From NCBI GenBank assembly GCA_024643655.1, contig JAHEMM010000001.1, positions 62,001-126,000 of the forward strand: a stretch of DNA of 64,000 nt, given 5' to 3'. The translations under genes and the position numbers were made by a program. Below, piece by piece: positions 1 through 9,500 of this stretch. Position 1 is the first letter of the stretch. The number at the start of each line of letters is the position of its first letter. The notes beneath the pieces are model-generated. The model searched no databases and was not told where the DNA came from. It saw nothing but the letters and a program-made list of their open reading frames with translations. This stretch comes from Chitinophagaceae bacterium (GTDB lineage Bacteria; Bacteroidota; Bacteroidia; Chitinophagales; Chitinophagaceae).

Positions 1-2
1 AA

Positions 3-560
3 GTATTGTTGAAAGAATTTACAAAAACATTGTATGCTGTAGCTGATGATGTTTATATGAATGTGGATTTTAATCCGGAGTATGTAAAAGAGTATAGATT
101 AATAGGGTTTGATAATAAAGTTGGGGCATTGAGAGATTCATTGTCCATTATTGAAGGTGGTGAAATAGGGTCAGGACATTCTATGCTTGCTTTATTTGAA
201 ATAGTGCCAACTGAAATTAATAAAGGTGCAATTAAAGATGAATTTGTCGGAGGGGAACTGGGAAAAATAAATATTGAATATCATTTGCCGGGCAAGTCAG
301 ATAAGTTACACACTAAATATAATTGCAAATTTGAATACTTGCCATTTGAAAAAATGGAAAGTTCATGTCGTTTTTCTGCAGCAGTTGCTTTATTTGGTTC
401 CCTATTACGCAATTCACCGTTTATTAAAGAATCTAGTTGGAATGAATTATTAGCTATGGCAGAAAACTCAAGCGGTACTAATGATCTATTGCAAAAAGAA
501 TTTGTTCAATTAGTACAACATGCAAAAAATCTGTATTCTAAAGTAAAAAAGAAAAAATGA
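3..560 (+). CDS. C-terminal part of a von Willebrand factor type A (YfbK-like) protein, cut by the window edge
   Basis: The reading frame is open to the left edge, so only the last ~185 residues are present; the first available start (TTG at position 6) is probably not the real one. The segment with VDFNPEYVKEYRLIGFDN and GGEIGSGHSMLALFEI matches what I know of the domain that follows the VWA domain in YfbK-type proteins (DUF3520). Those proteins have an N-terminal lipoprotein or carboxypeptidase-like part, a VWA domain with a MIDAS metal site, and this C-terminal domain; the earlier parts would lie outside the window. The end is lysine-rich. The molecular role of the family is poorly known, and protein-protein binding through the VWA domain is only an inference. 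It converges on dnaJ, with 16 bases between the stop codons. Confidence 0.75.
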   Translation, partial: VLLKEFTKTLYAVADDVYMNVDFNPEYVKEYRLIGFDNKVGALRDSLSIIEGGEIGSGHSMLALFEIVPTEINKGAIKDEFVGGELGKINIEYHLPGKSDKLHTKYNCKFEYLPFEKMESSCRFSAAVALFGSLLRNSPFIKESSWNELLAMAENSSGTNDLLQKEFVQLVQHAKNLYSKVKKKK

Positions 561-576
561 GATGGGTTATCAATAA

Positions 577-1743
577 TTAAGAAAACATCTCCTTTATCTT
601 GTCAAAGAAATTTTTATCAGTTTTATCAGGATGTGGTTTAAAATTAGTTGAATCCTTTAGCTTTTCTAATGCGGCCTTTTCTTCGCTGCTAAGATTTTGT
701 GGTGTCCAGATACTTACTTGAATTAATTGGTCACCTTTATTGTAAGCATTTACAGCTGGAAAGCCTTTACCTTTTAATCTGAATATTTTGCCACCCTGTG
801 TGCCTGCAGGTATTTTAATTTTTGCTCTTCCATCAATTGTTGGTACTTCAATTTGTGTTCCAAAAACTGCATCGGTAAAAGAAAGATGTAATTCATAAGC
901 AACATTTAATCCTTCTCTGTGTAATTCTTTATGTGGTTCTTCTTCTATAAGAATGATTAAATCACCGGCATTCCCACCTCTTTCTCCGGCATTCCCTTTC
1001 CCACTTACATTCATTTGCATACCTTCTTGTACGCCAGCCGGAATGTCTATACTCACCGTTTCTTCTCCATAAACTCTTCCTTCGCCTTTACAACTTGTAC
1101 ATTTTGCAGTTACAGTTGTTCCTTCACCATTACAGGTAGGACATGTTGTAACAGTTTGCATTTGTCCAAGAAAAGTATTTTGCACTCTTCTTACTTGTCC
1201 GCTTCCATTACAAGTACCACATGTTTGCACACTTCCTTTATCTTTTGCACCACTACCACTACAGGTAGAACAGCCGACATGTTTTTTTACTTTAATATTT
1301 TTAGTTACACCCTTTGCAATTTCTTCATACGTCAATTTTAATTTGACTCTTAAATTGCTACCTCTTACACCCCTGCTACGTTGCTGCGATCTTCCACGGC
1401 TTTGTCCGCCGCCAAAAAAACTTCCAAATAAATCATCTCCAAAAACATCTCCAAACTGGCTGAAAATATCATCCATATTCATTCCGCCACCACCGCCAAA
1501 TCCACCTCGGCCATTGCCACTTACGCCTGCATGTCCATACCGGTCGTATTGTGCTTTTTTATCAGCATCGCTAAGTATCTCATAGGCTTCTGCAGCTTCT
1601 TTAAATTTTTCTTCTGCCGCTTTATCGCCAGGATTTCTATCTGGATGATGTTGCATCGCCACTTTGCGATATGCTTTTTTTATTTCATCTGTTGATGATG
1701 ATTTGCCAACGCCTAAAACTTCGTAATAATCTCTTTTTGCCAT
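577..1743 (-). CDS. dnaJ: Chaperone DnaJ (Hsp40)
   Basis: Co-chaperone that delivers unfolded clients to DnaK and stimulates its ATPase. All type I DnaJ parts are present: J domain at residues 1-70 with the HPD motif at 33-35, a Gly/Phe-rich linker at ~75-115 containing FGGGGG and FFGGG, four CxxCxGxG zinc-binding repeats at 158-222, and the C-terminal client-binding domains. Length (388 aa) is normal for the family. It lies 9 bases downstream of grpE on the same strand, so the two very likely form one transcript from the promoter upstream of grpE. dnaK itself is not in this window. The ATG start matches the canonical [10 protein letters not shown] opening. Confidence 0.97.
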   Translation of the reverse strand: MAKRDYYEVLGVGKSSSTDEIKKAYRKVAMQHHPDRNPGDKAAEEKFKEAAEAYEILSDADKKAQYDRYGHAGVSGNGRGGFGGGGGMNMDDIFSQFGDVFGDDLFGSFFGGGQSRGRSQQRSRGVRGSNLRVKLKLTYEEIAKGVTKNIKVKKHVGCSTCSGSGAKDKGSVQTCGTCNGSGQVRRVQNTFLGQMQTVTTCPTCNGEGTTVTAKCTSCKGEGRVYGEETVSIDIPAGVQEGMQMNVSGKGNAGERGGNAGDLIILIEEEPHKELHREGLNVAYELHLSFTDAVFGTQIEVPTIDGRAKIKIPAGTQGGKIFRLKGKGFPAVNAYNKGDQLIQVSIWTPQNLSSEEKAALEKLKDSTNFKPHPDKTDKNFFDKIKEMFS

Positions 1744-1752
1744 GTTTTAATA

Positions 1753-2322
1753 TTATTTCCCGACTACAACTTTTGCATGACGGATTATTTTGTCATTCAG
1801 ATAGTACCCTTTTAGAATTTCATCTACAACTTTTCCTTTTAAATCCTCAGTTGGTGCCTGGATCTCTGTTACCGCTTCATGCAAATCAGCATTGAACTCT
1901 TCGCCAATGGTTGACATTACTTTTAATCCCCTGGCTTGCATGGTATTTCGAAGCTTATTAAAAACAAGCAAAACGCCTTCTTTTATAGATGCCGCATCTT
2001 TACTGACTTCAATTTGTTTTTGAGCCCGGTCACAATCATCTATCACATCTAGCAATTCTGTAATTACATCTTTGCCGGCTGTCTGAATTAATTCAACTCT
2101 TTCTTTTGCATTTCTGCGTTTAAAGTTGTCAAACTCAGCAACTTTACGAAGAAACTTGTCTTTTTCTTCTGCCAATTCCCCTTTTATTTTTTCTAGTTCA
2201 GACTCTTCTGCAACTGGCTCATTTAAGTGAGTTGTACCCCGTTGATTTTCGTCAGCATTAATATCAATACTATCATTAGTCTCTAAATTCACATCTTGTT
2301 CATTCATATCTTTTTCTGCCAT
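1753..2322 (-). CDS. grpE: Nucleotide exchange factor GrpE
   Basis: Releases ADP from DnaK in the DnaK-DnaJ-GrpE chaperone cycle. The protein has an acidic, low-complexity N-terminus, a long coiled coil (about residues 40-90) containing KFLRKVAEFDNFKRR, and a C-terminal beta domain with FNADLHEAV and GKVVDEILKGYYLNDKIIRHAKVVV, all typical of GrpE. An upstream in-frame ATG at 2370 would add 16 hydrophobic residues; I chose the ATG at 2322 (MAEKDMNEQ) because the predicted promoter -7 element (2341-2348) lies between the two, so the longer form could not be made from it. This gives 189 aa, normal for the family. dnaJ follows after 9 bases. Confidence 0.96.
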   Translation of the reverse strand: MAEKDMNEQDVNLETNDSIDINADENQRGTTHLNEPVAEESELEKIKGELAEEKDKFLRKVAEFDNFKRRNAKERVELIQTAGKDVITELLDVIDDCDRAQKQIEVSKDAASIKEGVLLVFNKLRNTMQARGLKVMSTIGEEFNADLHEAVTEIQAPTEDLKGKVVDEILKGYYLNDKIIRHAKVVVGK

Positions 2323-2340
2323 TTTAGTAAAAATTGAGTG

Positions 2341-2370
2341 CAAAGGTAGGATTGTCAAGAATATTGCCAA
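2341..2370 (-). promoter_or_regulatory. Promoter of grpE-dnaJ (Bacteroidota type)
   Basis: Read on the minus strand, there is a TACCTTTG (2341-2348), which fits the Bacteroidota -7 consensus TAnnTTTG exactly, preceded by a TTG (2368-2370) with a 19-base spacer, which fits the -33 element. Transcription would begin near 2334, about a dozen bases before the chosen grpE ATG at 2322. The match and spacing are seen directly; activity is inferred. Confidence 0.6.
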
Positions 2371-2382
2371 GGATCAAATTGG

Positions 2383-2404
2383 GACAATTTGACTCTAAAT
2401 TGTC
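2383..2404. promoter_or_regulatory. Perfect inverted repeat upstream of grpE, possible operator
   Basis: Eight-base arms GACAATTT and AAATTGTC are separated by six bases. The repeat lies just upstream of the predicted -33 element of grpE and in the divergent spacer shared with the methyltransferase gene at 2522. A related ATTGTCAA occurs at 2351-2358, between the two promoter elements. It is not the CIRCE heat-shock operator. It could bind a regulator of either gene; the function is unknown. Confidence 0.35.
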
Positions 2405-2521
2405 AATTTATTTTGATTATAAATGACAAGATTTGCAAAAACACTTGATTCATTCAAATCAAATAGCCTTATTCCTTCTACTTCAAATCGTTAAGCCTTC
2501 TTACTGTATCTTGCAGCCGTT

Positions 2522-3694
2522 ATGATTAAAGTTTATTTAAAGCGGAAAATTACTCCAAGAGTAGCAAATGGACACCCTTGGGTTTTCAATAATGAGGTTG
2601 AAAAGATTGAAGGCGAAGTGTTGGGTGGTGAAACAGTTGAAGTTTTAACACATGATAAAAAGTTTATAGGGAAAGGATATATCAATCCAAAATCACAGAT
2701 ATTAGTAAGGTTATTGACGAGAAAAAAATCGGATGAAATAAACGAACATTTTTTTTATCGTGAGATTCTGAAGTGTTGGGAATACCGGCAACAAATTGGC
2801 TATACTGAAAATTGCAGACTTGTTTTTGGTGAAGCAGATTCATTACCTCAATTAATCATTGATAAATTTAATGATTACTTTGTTTTGCAAACGCTTACGT
2901 TAGGCATGGATAAATGGAAACCTGCTATTGTTGAAGCATTGAATACTATTTTTTCTCCGAAAGGAATTTATGAAAGAAATGACGTGCCTGTAAGAGAACT
3001 AGAAGGATTGCCTCAGCATAAAGGGTTTCTCTCAGCACCTTTTGATACCAATATTTTAATTAATGAAAATGGATTCCAGTTTCGTGTAGATATTGAAAAT
3101 GGACAAAAAACAGGTTATTTTCTTGACCAGCAGGATAATAGAAAAGCAATTCAACATATTGTAAAAGGAGCGGAAGTATTAGGTGCTTTTACTTATACAG
3201 GTACTTTCGAAGTGCATGCAGCTAAATATGGAGCAAAATCTGTTCTTGGGCTAGATATTTCAGCCAATGCAGTGGAACAGGCGAATAAAAATGCAGCGCT
3301 GAATAATGTGCAAGATATTTGCCGTTTTGAAACAGCCAATGCATTTGATGTTTTAAAGCAGTGGGGAAAAGATGGTCGGCAATATGATGTTGTAATGTTA
3401 GATCCGCCAGCTTTTACAAAAAGCAGAGAAACGATTCAGAAAGCAATTACAGGTTATAAGGAAATAAATCTTCGGGGGATGAAATTGGTTAAACCCGGAG
3501 GGTTTTTAGTAACATCTTCTTGTACAAATCTTGTAAATGAAGATTTGTTTTTACAAATTATTGACATGGCTGCAAAGGATGCGAGACGTAAACTAAGGCA
3601 AGTTGTTTTTCAAAAGCAATCTGCAGATCACCCAATAGTAAGAGGAATGGATAATACACATTATCTTAAATTCCTGATAGTTCAGGTTCAATAA
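2522..3694 (+). CDS. Class I SAM-dependent rRNA methyltransferase, RlmI family
   Basis: Expected to methylate a cytosine of 23S rRNA; the E. coli relative RlmI makes m5C1962. The protein begins with a PUA-like RNA-binding domain (residues 1-75, VYLKRKITPRVANGHPWVF), followed by a central domain with YERNDVPVRELEGL and a Rossmann methyltransferase domain. Visible motifs are GAFTYTGTFEVHAAKYGA for SAM binding, VVMLDPPAFTKS, and TSSCTNLV with the candidate catalytic cysteine. Length (390 aa) matches RlmI. The gene is divergent from grpE-dnaJ and convergent with the small T9SS protein. The exact target base cannot be told from sequence, so I give no symbol. Confidence 0.88.
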   Translation: MIKVYLKRKITPRVANGHPWVFNNEVEKIEGEVLGGETVEVLTHDKKFIGKGYINPKSQILVRLLTRKKSDEINEHFFYREILKCWEYRQQIGYTENCRLVFGEADSLPQLIIDKFNDYFVLQTLTLGMDKWKPAIVEALNTIFSPKGIYERNDVPVRELEGLPQHKGFLSAPFDTNILINENGFQFRVDIENGQKTGYFLDQQDNRKAIQHIVKGAEVLGAFTYTGTFEVHAAKYGAKSVLGLDISANAVEQANKNAALNNVQDICRFETANAFDVLKQWGKDGRQYDVVMLDPPAFTKSRETIQKAITGYKEINLRGMKLVKPGGFLVTSSCTNLVNEDLFLQIIDMAAKDARRKLRQVVFQKQSADHPIVRGMDNTHYLKFLIVQVQ

Positions 3695-3711
3695 CAAAGT
3701 AGGAGGGAGAA

Positions 3712-4059
3712 TTAACGAGATACCTGAAATTTGCCTGATTCAATTATTTTCCCTGAGCTTATTTCTACAAGATGATAAATGTATAAGCCTCTATTGAAAT
3801 CATTTAATTGTACAGTAATCTTTTGTGAAAGGGTTGCGCTTTCGTACATTTTTTTACCTACGAAACTATAAATCTGTATGATATGATTTTTTTCGTAATT
3901 CTTAGGAACATCAAAGTTGATAAAAGCAGTAGCCGGATTAGGATATAGTTTTACAATCCGATCATTTGTTTCACCCAAAGTATTACTTCTAATAGATTGA
4001 GCCTGTGATTGAATGGTAATCAACAGTATAATGGATAATATGGTAAAGACTCGTCTCAA
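3712..4059 (-). CDS. Small exported protein consisting almost only of a T9SS type A sorting domain
   Basis: The 115-aa product has a signal peptide (MRRVFTILSIILLITIQSQAQ), a short linker of about 15 residues, and then a domain starting VKLYPNPATAFINFDV and ending GLYIYHLVEISSGKIIESGKFQV, which is the classic C-terminal sorting domain recognised by the type IX secretion system. In known T9SS cargo this domain follows a functional protein of hundreds of residues. Here there is almost nothing in front of it. It may be a relic of a longer gene or a small standalone surface protein. No frameshifted upstream coding sequence is obvious between its start and the peroxiredoxin gene. Signal and sorting domain are clear; any function beyond export is unknown. 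Confidence 0.75.
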   Translation of the reverse strand: MRRVFTILSIILLITIQSQAQSIRSNTLGETNDRIVKLYPNPATAFINFDVPKNYEKNHIIQIYSFVGKKMYESATLSQKITVQLNDFNRGLYIYHLVEISSGKIIESGKFQVSR

Positions 4060-4195
4060 CGAAACAAATTTACTTTTATTATTCGAAAATTAGGCCAATA
4101 ATTTTAATTGACCAACGTAATTTTACTATACTTTATAAATAATTGATATTCAATTAAATAAAAGGGAAAAGATGAGATAGTTTTAACAAAATTTA

Positions 4196-4654
4196 TTATA
4201 AAGTTTCCAACGTCTTTTTAATTTTTTCAAAATCCGGAATTTCACCTGCATTGTCAAGTATCTCAGCATATTGTATAATCCCACTTTTATCAATCACAAA
4301 AGCAGAACGTTTGGAAACACCTTTCATATTATATCCAAACTGATCGTAAATAGAATTATAGGCTTTTGATACATCTTTATTAAAGTCGCTTAATAAAGTA
4401 AAATTCAAATGTTGATCTTCTTTAAATCGGTTAAGTGTCTGCAAAGAGTCGACAGAAATACCAATAACTTTTGCATTAAGATTATTATACCAAGCAATAT
4501 TATCTCTAATTGAACATAATTCTGTAGTACATACACTAGTAAAGGCTAAAGGAAAAAATAAAAGTAAGACCGCCTGCCCTTGCAGTTCAGAAAGTGTCAA
4601 TTCTTTTTTTTCGCTATCAAATAAAGTGAAGTCTGGGGCTTTTTGTCCTACCAT
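4196..4654 (-). CDS. Peroxiredoxin (AhpC/TSA, thioredoxin-fold)
   Basis: Thiol peroxidase that reduces hydrogen peroxide or organic peroxides. The active-site stretch FFPLAFTSVCTTELC carries the peroxidatic cysteine C42 with its Pro/Thr neighbours, and a second cysteine, C47, five residues later. A C-x4-C spacing is typical of BCP/PrxQ-type atypical two-cysteine enzymes, while the PLAFT wording is closer to AhpE; the subfamily is therefore open. The length (152 aa) fits a compact cytoplasmic peroxiredoxin, with no signal peptide. The gene is divergent from aquaporin Z. The start is supported by the conserved opening MVGQKAPDFTL. Confidence 0.92.
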   Translation of the reverse strand: MVGQKAPDFTLFDSEKKELTLSELQGQAVLLLFFPLAFTSVCTTELCSIRDNIAWYNNLNAKVIGISVDSLQTLNRFKEDQHLNFTLLSDFNKDVSKAYNSIYDQFGYNMKGVSKRSAFVIDKSGIIQYAEILDNAGEIPDFEKIKKTLETL

Positions 4655-4744
4655 AAAAATTGGTTAATAATAATTTAATTTATTAGTTTGCAATAGTAAC
4701 AGCTATATTTTAAAAAAGTTCTCTTTTGTAAACTTAAAATTTTT

Positions 4745-5443
4745 ATGAAAAAATTATTTGCAGAATTAATCGGTACTTTTTCTTTAGTCTTATTTGGATG
4801 TGGAGCCGCAGTTATTTCAGGTATTTCAGAAACAGGCCCGGCTGGTATTGGCTTGCTGGGAATATCTCTGGCATTTGGATTGGCTGTAGTTGCTATGGCT
4901 TATGCAATTGGTGGCATTACTGGTTGTCATATTAATCCCGCAATAACTATCTCAATGTTAGTTGCTGGAAAAATTAAAACTGGTGAAGCTGTAAATTATA
5001 TAATCGGACAGTTTATTGGAGCCACGTTGGCTGCTGGTGTTTTGTATTTAATACAAAAAGGATCACCAGCGTTTTCAATGGGTGAGTGGGCGTTGGGTGC
5101 TAATGGTTGGGGAGAAGGTTATTTAGGACAATATAATATGACATCAGCATTTATTGCAGAAGCCGTATTAACTTTTTTATTCTTGTTTGTAATCTTTGCA
5201 ACTACATCCAAATTTGGTAATGGTTCGATGGCAGGATTGGCAATTGGTTTAACGTTAGTATTAATCCATTTAGTAGCCATTCCAATTACTGGTACTTCAG
5301 TAAATCCAGCCAGGAGTTTTGGCCCTGCCATTTTTGCTCAAGGAAAAGCATTAACTCAGCTCTGGTTATTTATTGTTGCTCCGATTGCAGGAGGTGTACT
5401 TGCAGCCTTAGTTTGGAAAGGCTTATTTGAAACAAAAGAATAA
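4745..5443 (+). CDS. aqpZ: Aquaporin Z, water channel
   Basis: Six-helix membrane channel of the major intrinsic protein family. Both pore loops carry intact NPA motifs (residues 64-66 and 187-189). The residues at the expected selectivity-filter positions are F44, H175, T184 and R190, the same set as in E. coli AqpZ (Phe, His, Thr, Arg), which predicts a water-selective pore and not a glycerol facilitator. Length (232 aa) is normal. The gene stands alone and ends at a bidirectional terminator shared with the convergent porP-like gene. Confidence 0.95.
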   Translation: MKKLFAELIGTFSLVLFGCGAAVISGISETGPAGIGLLGISLAFGLAVVAMAYAIGGITGCHINPAITISMLVAGKIKTGEAVNYIIGQFIGATLAAGVLYLIQKGSPAFSMGEWALGANGWGEGYLGQYNMTSAFIAEAVLTFLFLFVIFATTSKFGNGSMAGLAIGLTLVLIHLVAIPITGTSVNPARSFGPAIFAQGKALTQLWLFIVAPIAGGVLAALVWKGLFETKE

Positions 5444-5466
5444 TGTGATTAAATAAATAATTTAGG

Positions 5467-5492
5467 AAAGAGGATTTTTAAATCCTCTTTTT
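5467..5492. terminator. Bidirectional intrinsic terminator
   Basis: A perfect 11-base stem, AAAGAGGATTT and AAATCCTCTTT, with a two-base loop lies between the stop codons of aqpZ (+) and the porP-like gene (-). The T-run follows on the plus side (5488-5492) and the A-run mirrors it, so it can end transcription from both directions. Confidence 0.85.
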
Positions 5493-5498
5493 AATGCA

Positions 5499-6515
5499 CT
5501 AAAATTTAGGACAAAGTAAATATTCACCTTTACTTTTTCTAAACCCTAAATAGGATAGAGAAATCTCAAAACCACCACGGCCATAACTTGATGGCTTAAG
5601 TTTAGAAATATTGACATCATAACTCAAAGCAAAAGAGAAAGGAGAGTAATCTAATTTTAATACAGGAATTAAAGCATCATCCCATCTTAGAAATCCTCCG
5701 GCATGAATTGTATAAGCCGGGTTATCAGGATCCTCACCCAATTTTAATCCATACATAAGCCCCCCTACGGTTTCAGAAAAACTTCCTTGCCTCGAATGAT
5801 CCGCAAGTATTGTCATATAGGCATTTTCTGAAACGCCTAATTTTAGTCCGCCAGAAAAAACCAATTTTGGCTGTAACTCTATACTAGCATTTCTTAAAAA
5901 AAATGATTGATTTGGTTTATTGAGGTGATGATAAGCTGCGCCAATAAAAAAATTGTTATCAGGATTATAAGCAAGGTTTGAATTATAACTTATTCCTACA
6001 CTGCCATCCCAGTATGTAAACTGGCTGTTAGCAAAGTTTTCGCCTAAGCCACCATTATCATATTGGGTATTCGTTGTTACTTTCGAAGGGTCAAATCTTC
6101 TTTGAATCATTCCTCCCATAAACCCTAATGATAAATAACTATTTTTTTCTGAGCTTAATGATTTATGATAATTTAAAGCAGGCAATATATGTGTAGATGT
6201 CCAACCAATTGTCCCTGCTTTATCATACATGATCTGCATGCCAGTAGTAATAAAGTCATTCCCTTTTCCAATTGGCATTTTAAATTCTGCATTTACAGAT
6301 CCGGTTTTATAGGCATTTGTTAAGCTGTTCCATTGATCCCGGTAAACTGCCTGTACCCTGATATCACCTGAAAAAATTCCAGCCAATGAAGGATTTCTTA
6401 ATAAAGGAGTTTCAAAAAATTGTGAGAAATGAATATCCTGGCTTTTTGCAGTAAAACAAAATGCTAAAGCAATAAAGGGGAAAATAAAATGTAATATCGA
6501 TTTTCTCATCTTCAT
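5499..6515 (-). CDS. PorP/SprF family type IX secretion outer-membrane protein
   Basis: Outer-membrane beta-barrel of the PorP/SprF family, which in gliding Bacteroidota helps a specific large adhesin reach or stay on the cell surface via T9SS. The 338-aa protein has a signal peptide ending near FTAKSQ and the family opening QDIHFSQFFETPLLRNPSLAGIFSGDIRVQAVYRDQWNS, followed by alternating amphipathic beta strands. It begins one base after the stop codon of the upstream 1453-aa PKD protein, so they are co-transcribed. This matches the usual SprB/SprF-like pairing of one adhesin with one SprF-like helper. Several paralogues normally exist per genome, so this one is probably dedicated to its neighbour. 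Confidence 0.92.
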   Translation of the reverse strand: MKMRKSILHFIFPFIALAFCFTAKSQDIHFSQFFETPLLRNPSLAGIFSGDIRVQAVYRDQWNSLTNAYKTGSVNAEFKMPIGKGNDFITTGMQIMYDKAGTIGWTSTHILPALNYHKSLSSEKNSYLSLGFMGGMIQRRFDPSKVTTNTQYDNGGLGENFANSQFTYWDGSVGISYNSNLAYNPDNNFFIGAAYHHLNKPNQSFFLRNASIELQPKLVFSGGLKLGVSENAYMTILADHSRQGSFSETVGGLMYGLKLGEDPDNPAYTIHAGGFLRWDDALIPVLKLDYSPFSFALSYDVNISKLKPSSYGRGGFEISLSYLGFRKSKGEYLLCPKF

Positions 6516-6516
6516 A

Positions 6517-9500
6517 TTATAAGATCAAAGCAATATTGCCGTTTAATTTAATAATCTCACCATTATCACAAAATACTTCAGCCTGATACACATATACATC
6601 TGCTTTAGCTTTGCTATTTTTATACGTTCCATTCCAACCTGATGACGCATCATTTACTGGGAAATCTCTTTTTTCAAATACTAGTTCACCCCACCTGTTA
6701 AATATTCTAAGCATTCTTACTCTTTCTAAGCCTTTACCTCTCGGGTAAAACACATCGTTGCTACCGTCACCATTAGGTGAAAAAGTATTAGGTATAAATA
6801 AATTGGAATTAACACAGATAACATTTACTTGTATTGAACCAATATTGCTGCAACCGTTATCATCAGTAAAGTAAACTTGATAAAAAGTGTTCAATTTAGG
6901 AACGGCGTCAGGTTGTGGACAATCAGTACAACTAAGTCCTGTAGCAGGAGCCCATATCCAACTGATTGTATTAGGAGAATAAGTGGCAGGAATTGTTTGC
7001 GCAAAACCATTTTGAATAGTAATCTGCGATGGCATATTTACAACAGGTAATGGGTTTATGTATACTGTTTGTAACGTCGTGTCTTTGCAACCAGTACTAT
7101 TTGTAGCAATGGAAGTTATTGAAAAAGTACCGGCAGTTGTATATTTCTGTATTGTTGGATTTTGTAATGTTGAAATATTTCCATTTGGAAAATCCCATTG
7201 CCATGTTACAACTGAAGTATCTGGTTGTAGGAAAATTCCCGAATGTAATAATGATGAGTTCACGCAAACAATTGAGTCACCGGCAATATCTATTAATGGC
7301 CTTTGAACAATTTTTACAAGATTAGGCATTCGAAGTGTATCCGTACATCCTGCTTGTGTTTCAACAGCCAATTGAACAGTGTAAAATCCTGGAGAAGTAT
7401 ATTGATGAGATGGGTTTGTTAATGTGGAAGTTCCTCCATCACCAAAATCCCAGTTATACCTAACTATTGGATCATTGGAGATTGATGAATCGGAAAAATT
7501 AACGGTTCCCCTATCACAAAAAACTAATGTATCATATCCAAAGTCCGCTTTTGCACCTGAAATATAAAAAGTATCAATACCGTTTAGTAAAATCAAACAA
7601 CCTGATGGGTCTTGTAAAATGACTTTGGGTAGAAAATTTCCAAAATTCGTGTAGGTATGGTTTATTGAAGGTGTTGTAGTTGTTGCCGTATTCCCATCGC
7701 CAAAATCCCAGAAATAAGAAACAATAGGACTCGAGGTAACTATATCAAGAGTTGTGCTGAAAGGACTGCACCCTGCTGTAGGTGAATAGCTGATCATTGA
7801 ACCTGCTGTGTCATAAATACGAATCGTTCTAGTTATGGAATCAAGGCAACCGCCTGGGCTGGTAACAAGTAGTTTTACAGGATAAACACCCGGTAAATTG
7901 TAAAAGTGAACAGGATTGGTGAGGTTGGATGTGCCTTCACCCGGACCAAAATCCCATAATAAATTTGTAAAATAGGTGGAAGTATTTGTAAACTGAACTT
8001 GCAGCGGTGTACAAGAGCTAATGGAATCACTAACTGTAAAATCAGCAACAGGTAAATCTACACGAATATAAGTTGTTCTTATAAGCGAATCGGCACAGCC
8101 ATAAATGTCCTGTACTCTCAACTTCACAGTATATAATCCTGGAGTGGAATAAATATAAGTTGGAGAAGTTAAAGATGATGTGCCACCATCGCCAAATTCC
8201 CAGAAACTGGTAAGGCCTGCTGGACTTGAATTATTGTTAAATGTAACAGTAGCATTTGGACAGGTTAATGTATTAGCAGATGAAAAAGCAGGAATAGGAT
8301 CTGTGGAATTTATAAGATTTGCAATTGTAATGCTATCCATACATCCTGTAGCATCGGTAACAATTAATTGAACAGAAAATGTTCCGACAGTATTATAAGT
8401 GTGTTGAAAAGGAGGGCCACTGAAATTCTGAATAGTGCCATCCCCAAAATTCCATTTCCAGTTAGTTATTGCATTTGTTCCATCTGTAGTTGAGAGATCA
8501 TTAAATGTCGTAGTTAGTCCGGCACATCCGCCTACATTCGAGGCTGAAAAATTTGCTGTAGCTCCGTTGATGCGTATATAGTTTGTTTTTGTAACAGTAT
8601 TTGTACATCCGTTATTATCAGTAGTTGTTAATACAACTGTATACGTACCGCTTGTGGTATAAGTATGATTAATAGTCGTTAAAGCAGTTGTTGCATTGAA
8701 ACCATCACCAAAATCCCAAAAATAACTTGCAATATTAGATGTATTAATATTTGATGCTGTAAAATCTATCGTTGCTATTTTACAGGCTGTAAGTTGATTA
8801 GCATTAAAATCAGGATTTTCATTTATCGTTTGAATAATTCGTTGCGTTGTGTCAGCACAAGCTCCGTTTGTTACTATCAATCTGACTGTAAATGGTCCGA
8901 ATGAAGGGAAAATATGTACCGGATTTTGAATAGATGAAATTGGTGACCCGTCCCCAAAATCCCATTCCCAGGTTTGTGGCGAAATCGATTGATCTGTAAA
9001 ACTAAATTCTAGTCTGTTTGTACAATTAGGCACAGGAGTAAATCTGGCAATCGGAGGTAATACTCGTACATAGTTAGTTCTTATCAAAGTATCCGGACAT
9101 CCGTTATTTGTAGCAATCAAGCGAATAGTGAAATATCCGGTATCAGTATAACTATGTGTGGGATTTTGTAAAGTTGAAGTGCCTCCATCACCAAAATCCC
9201 AAAGCCATTCATTTGAGGGTACAGTCAGGTTACTAAAATAAACTGGTTGCGTACCACAAACTGGAATAGGAGCAGCAGAAAAATTAGCAATTGGCTTCGA
9301 TCCTACAGTCACTGCATTTGGTATTAAGAGTGTATCTGTACAGCCGCTGCTTGTTGTAATAATCAAACGCACTGTATAAGTGCCTTGTGCAACATATGTG
9401 TATGTTGGGTTTGCCAGTGTAGAAGTACCGCCATCTCCAAAATCCCAATTATAAGAGGTTACTGCATCAATAGATGTAATAACAGGTACAGGTGAAATAC

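Noticed and set aside
1015-1585. Cys- and Pro-rich plus-strand frames opposite dnaJ
   Set aside because: They mirror the zinc-finger and glycine-rich codons of dnaJ on the other strand.
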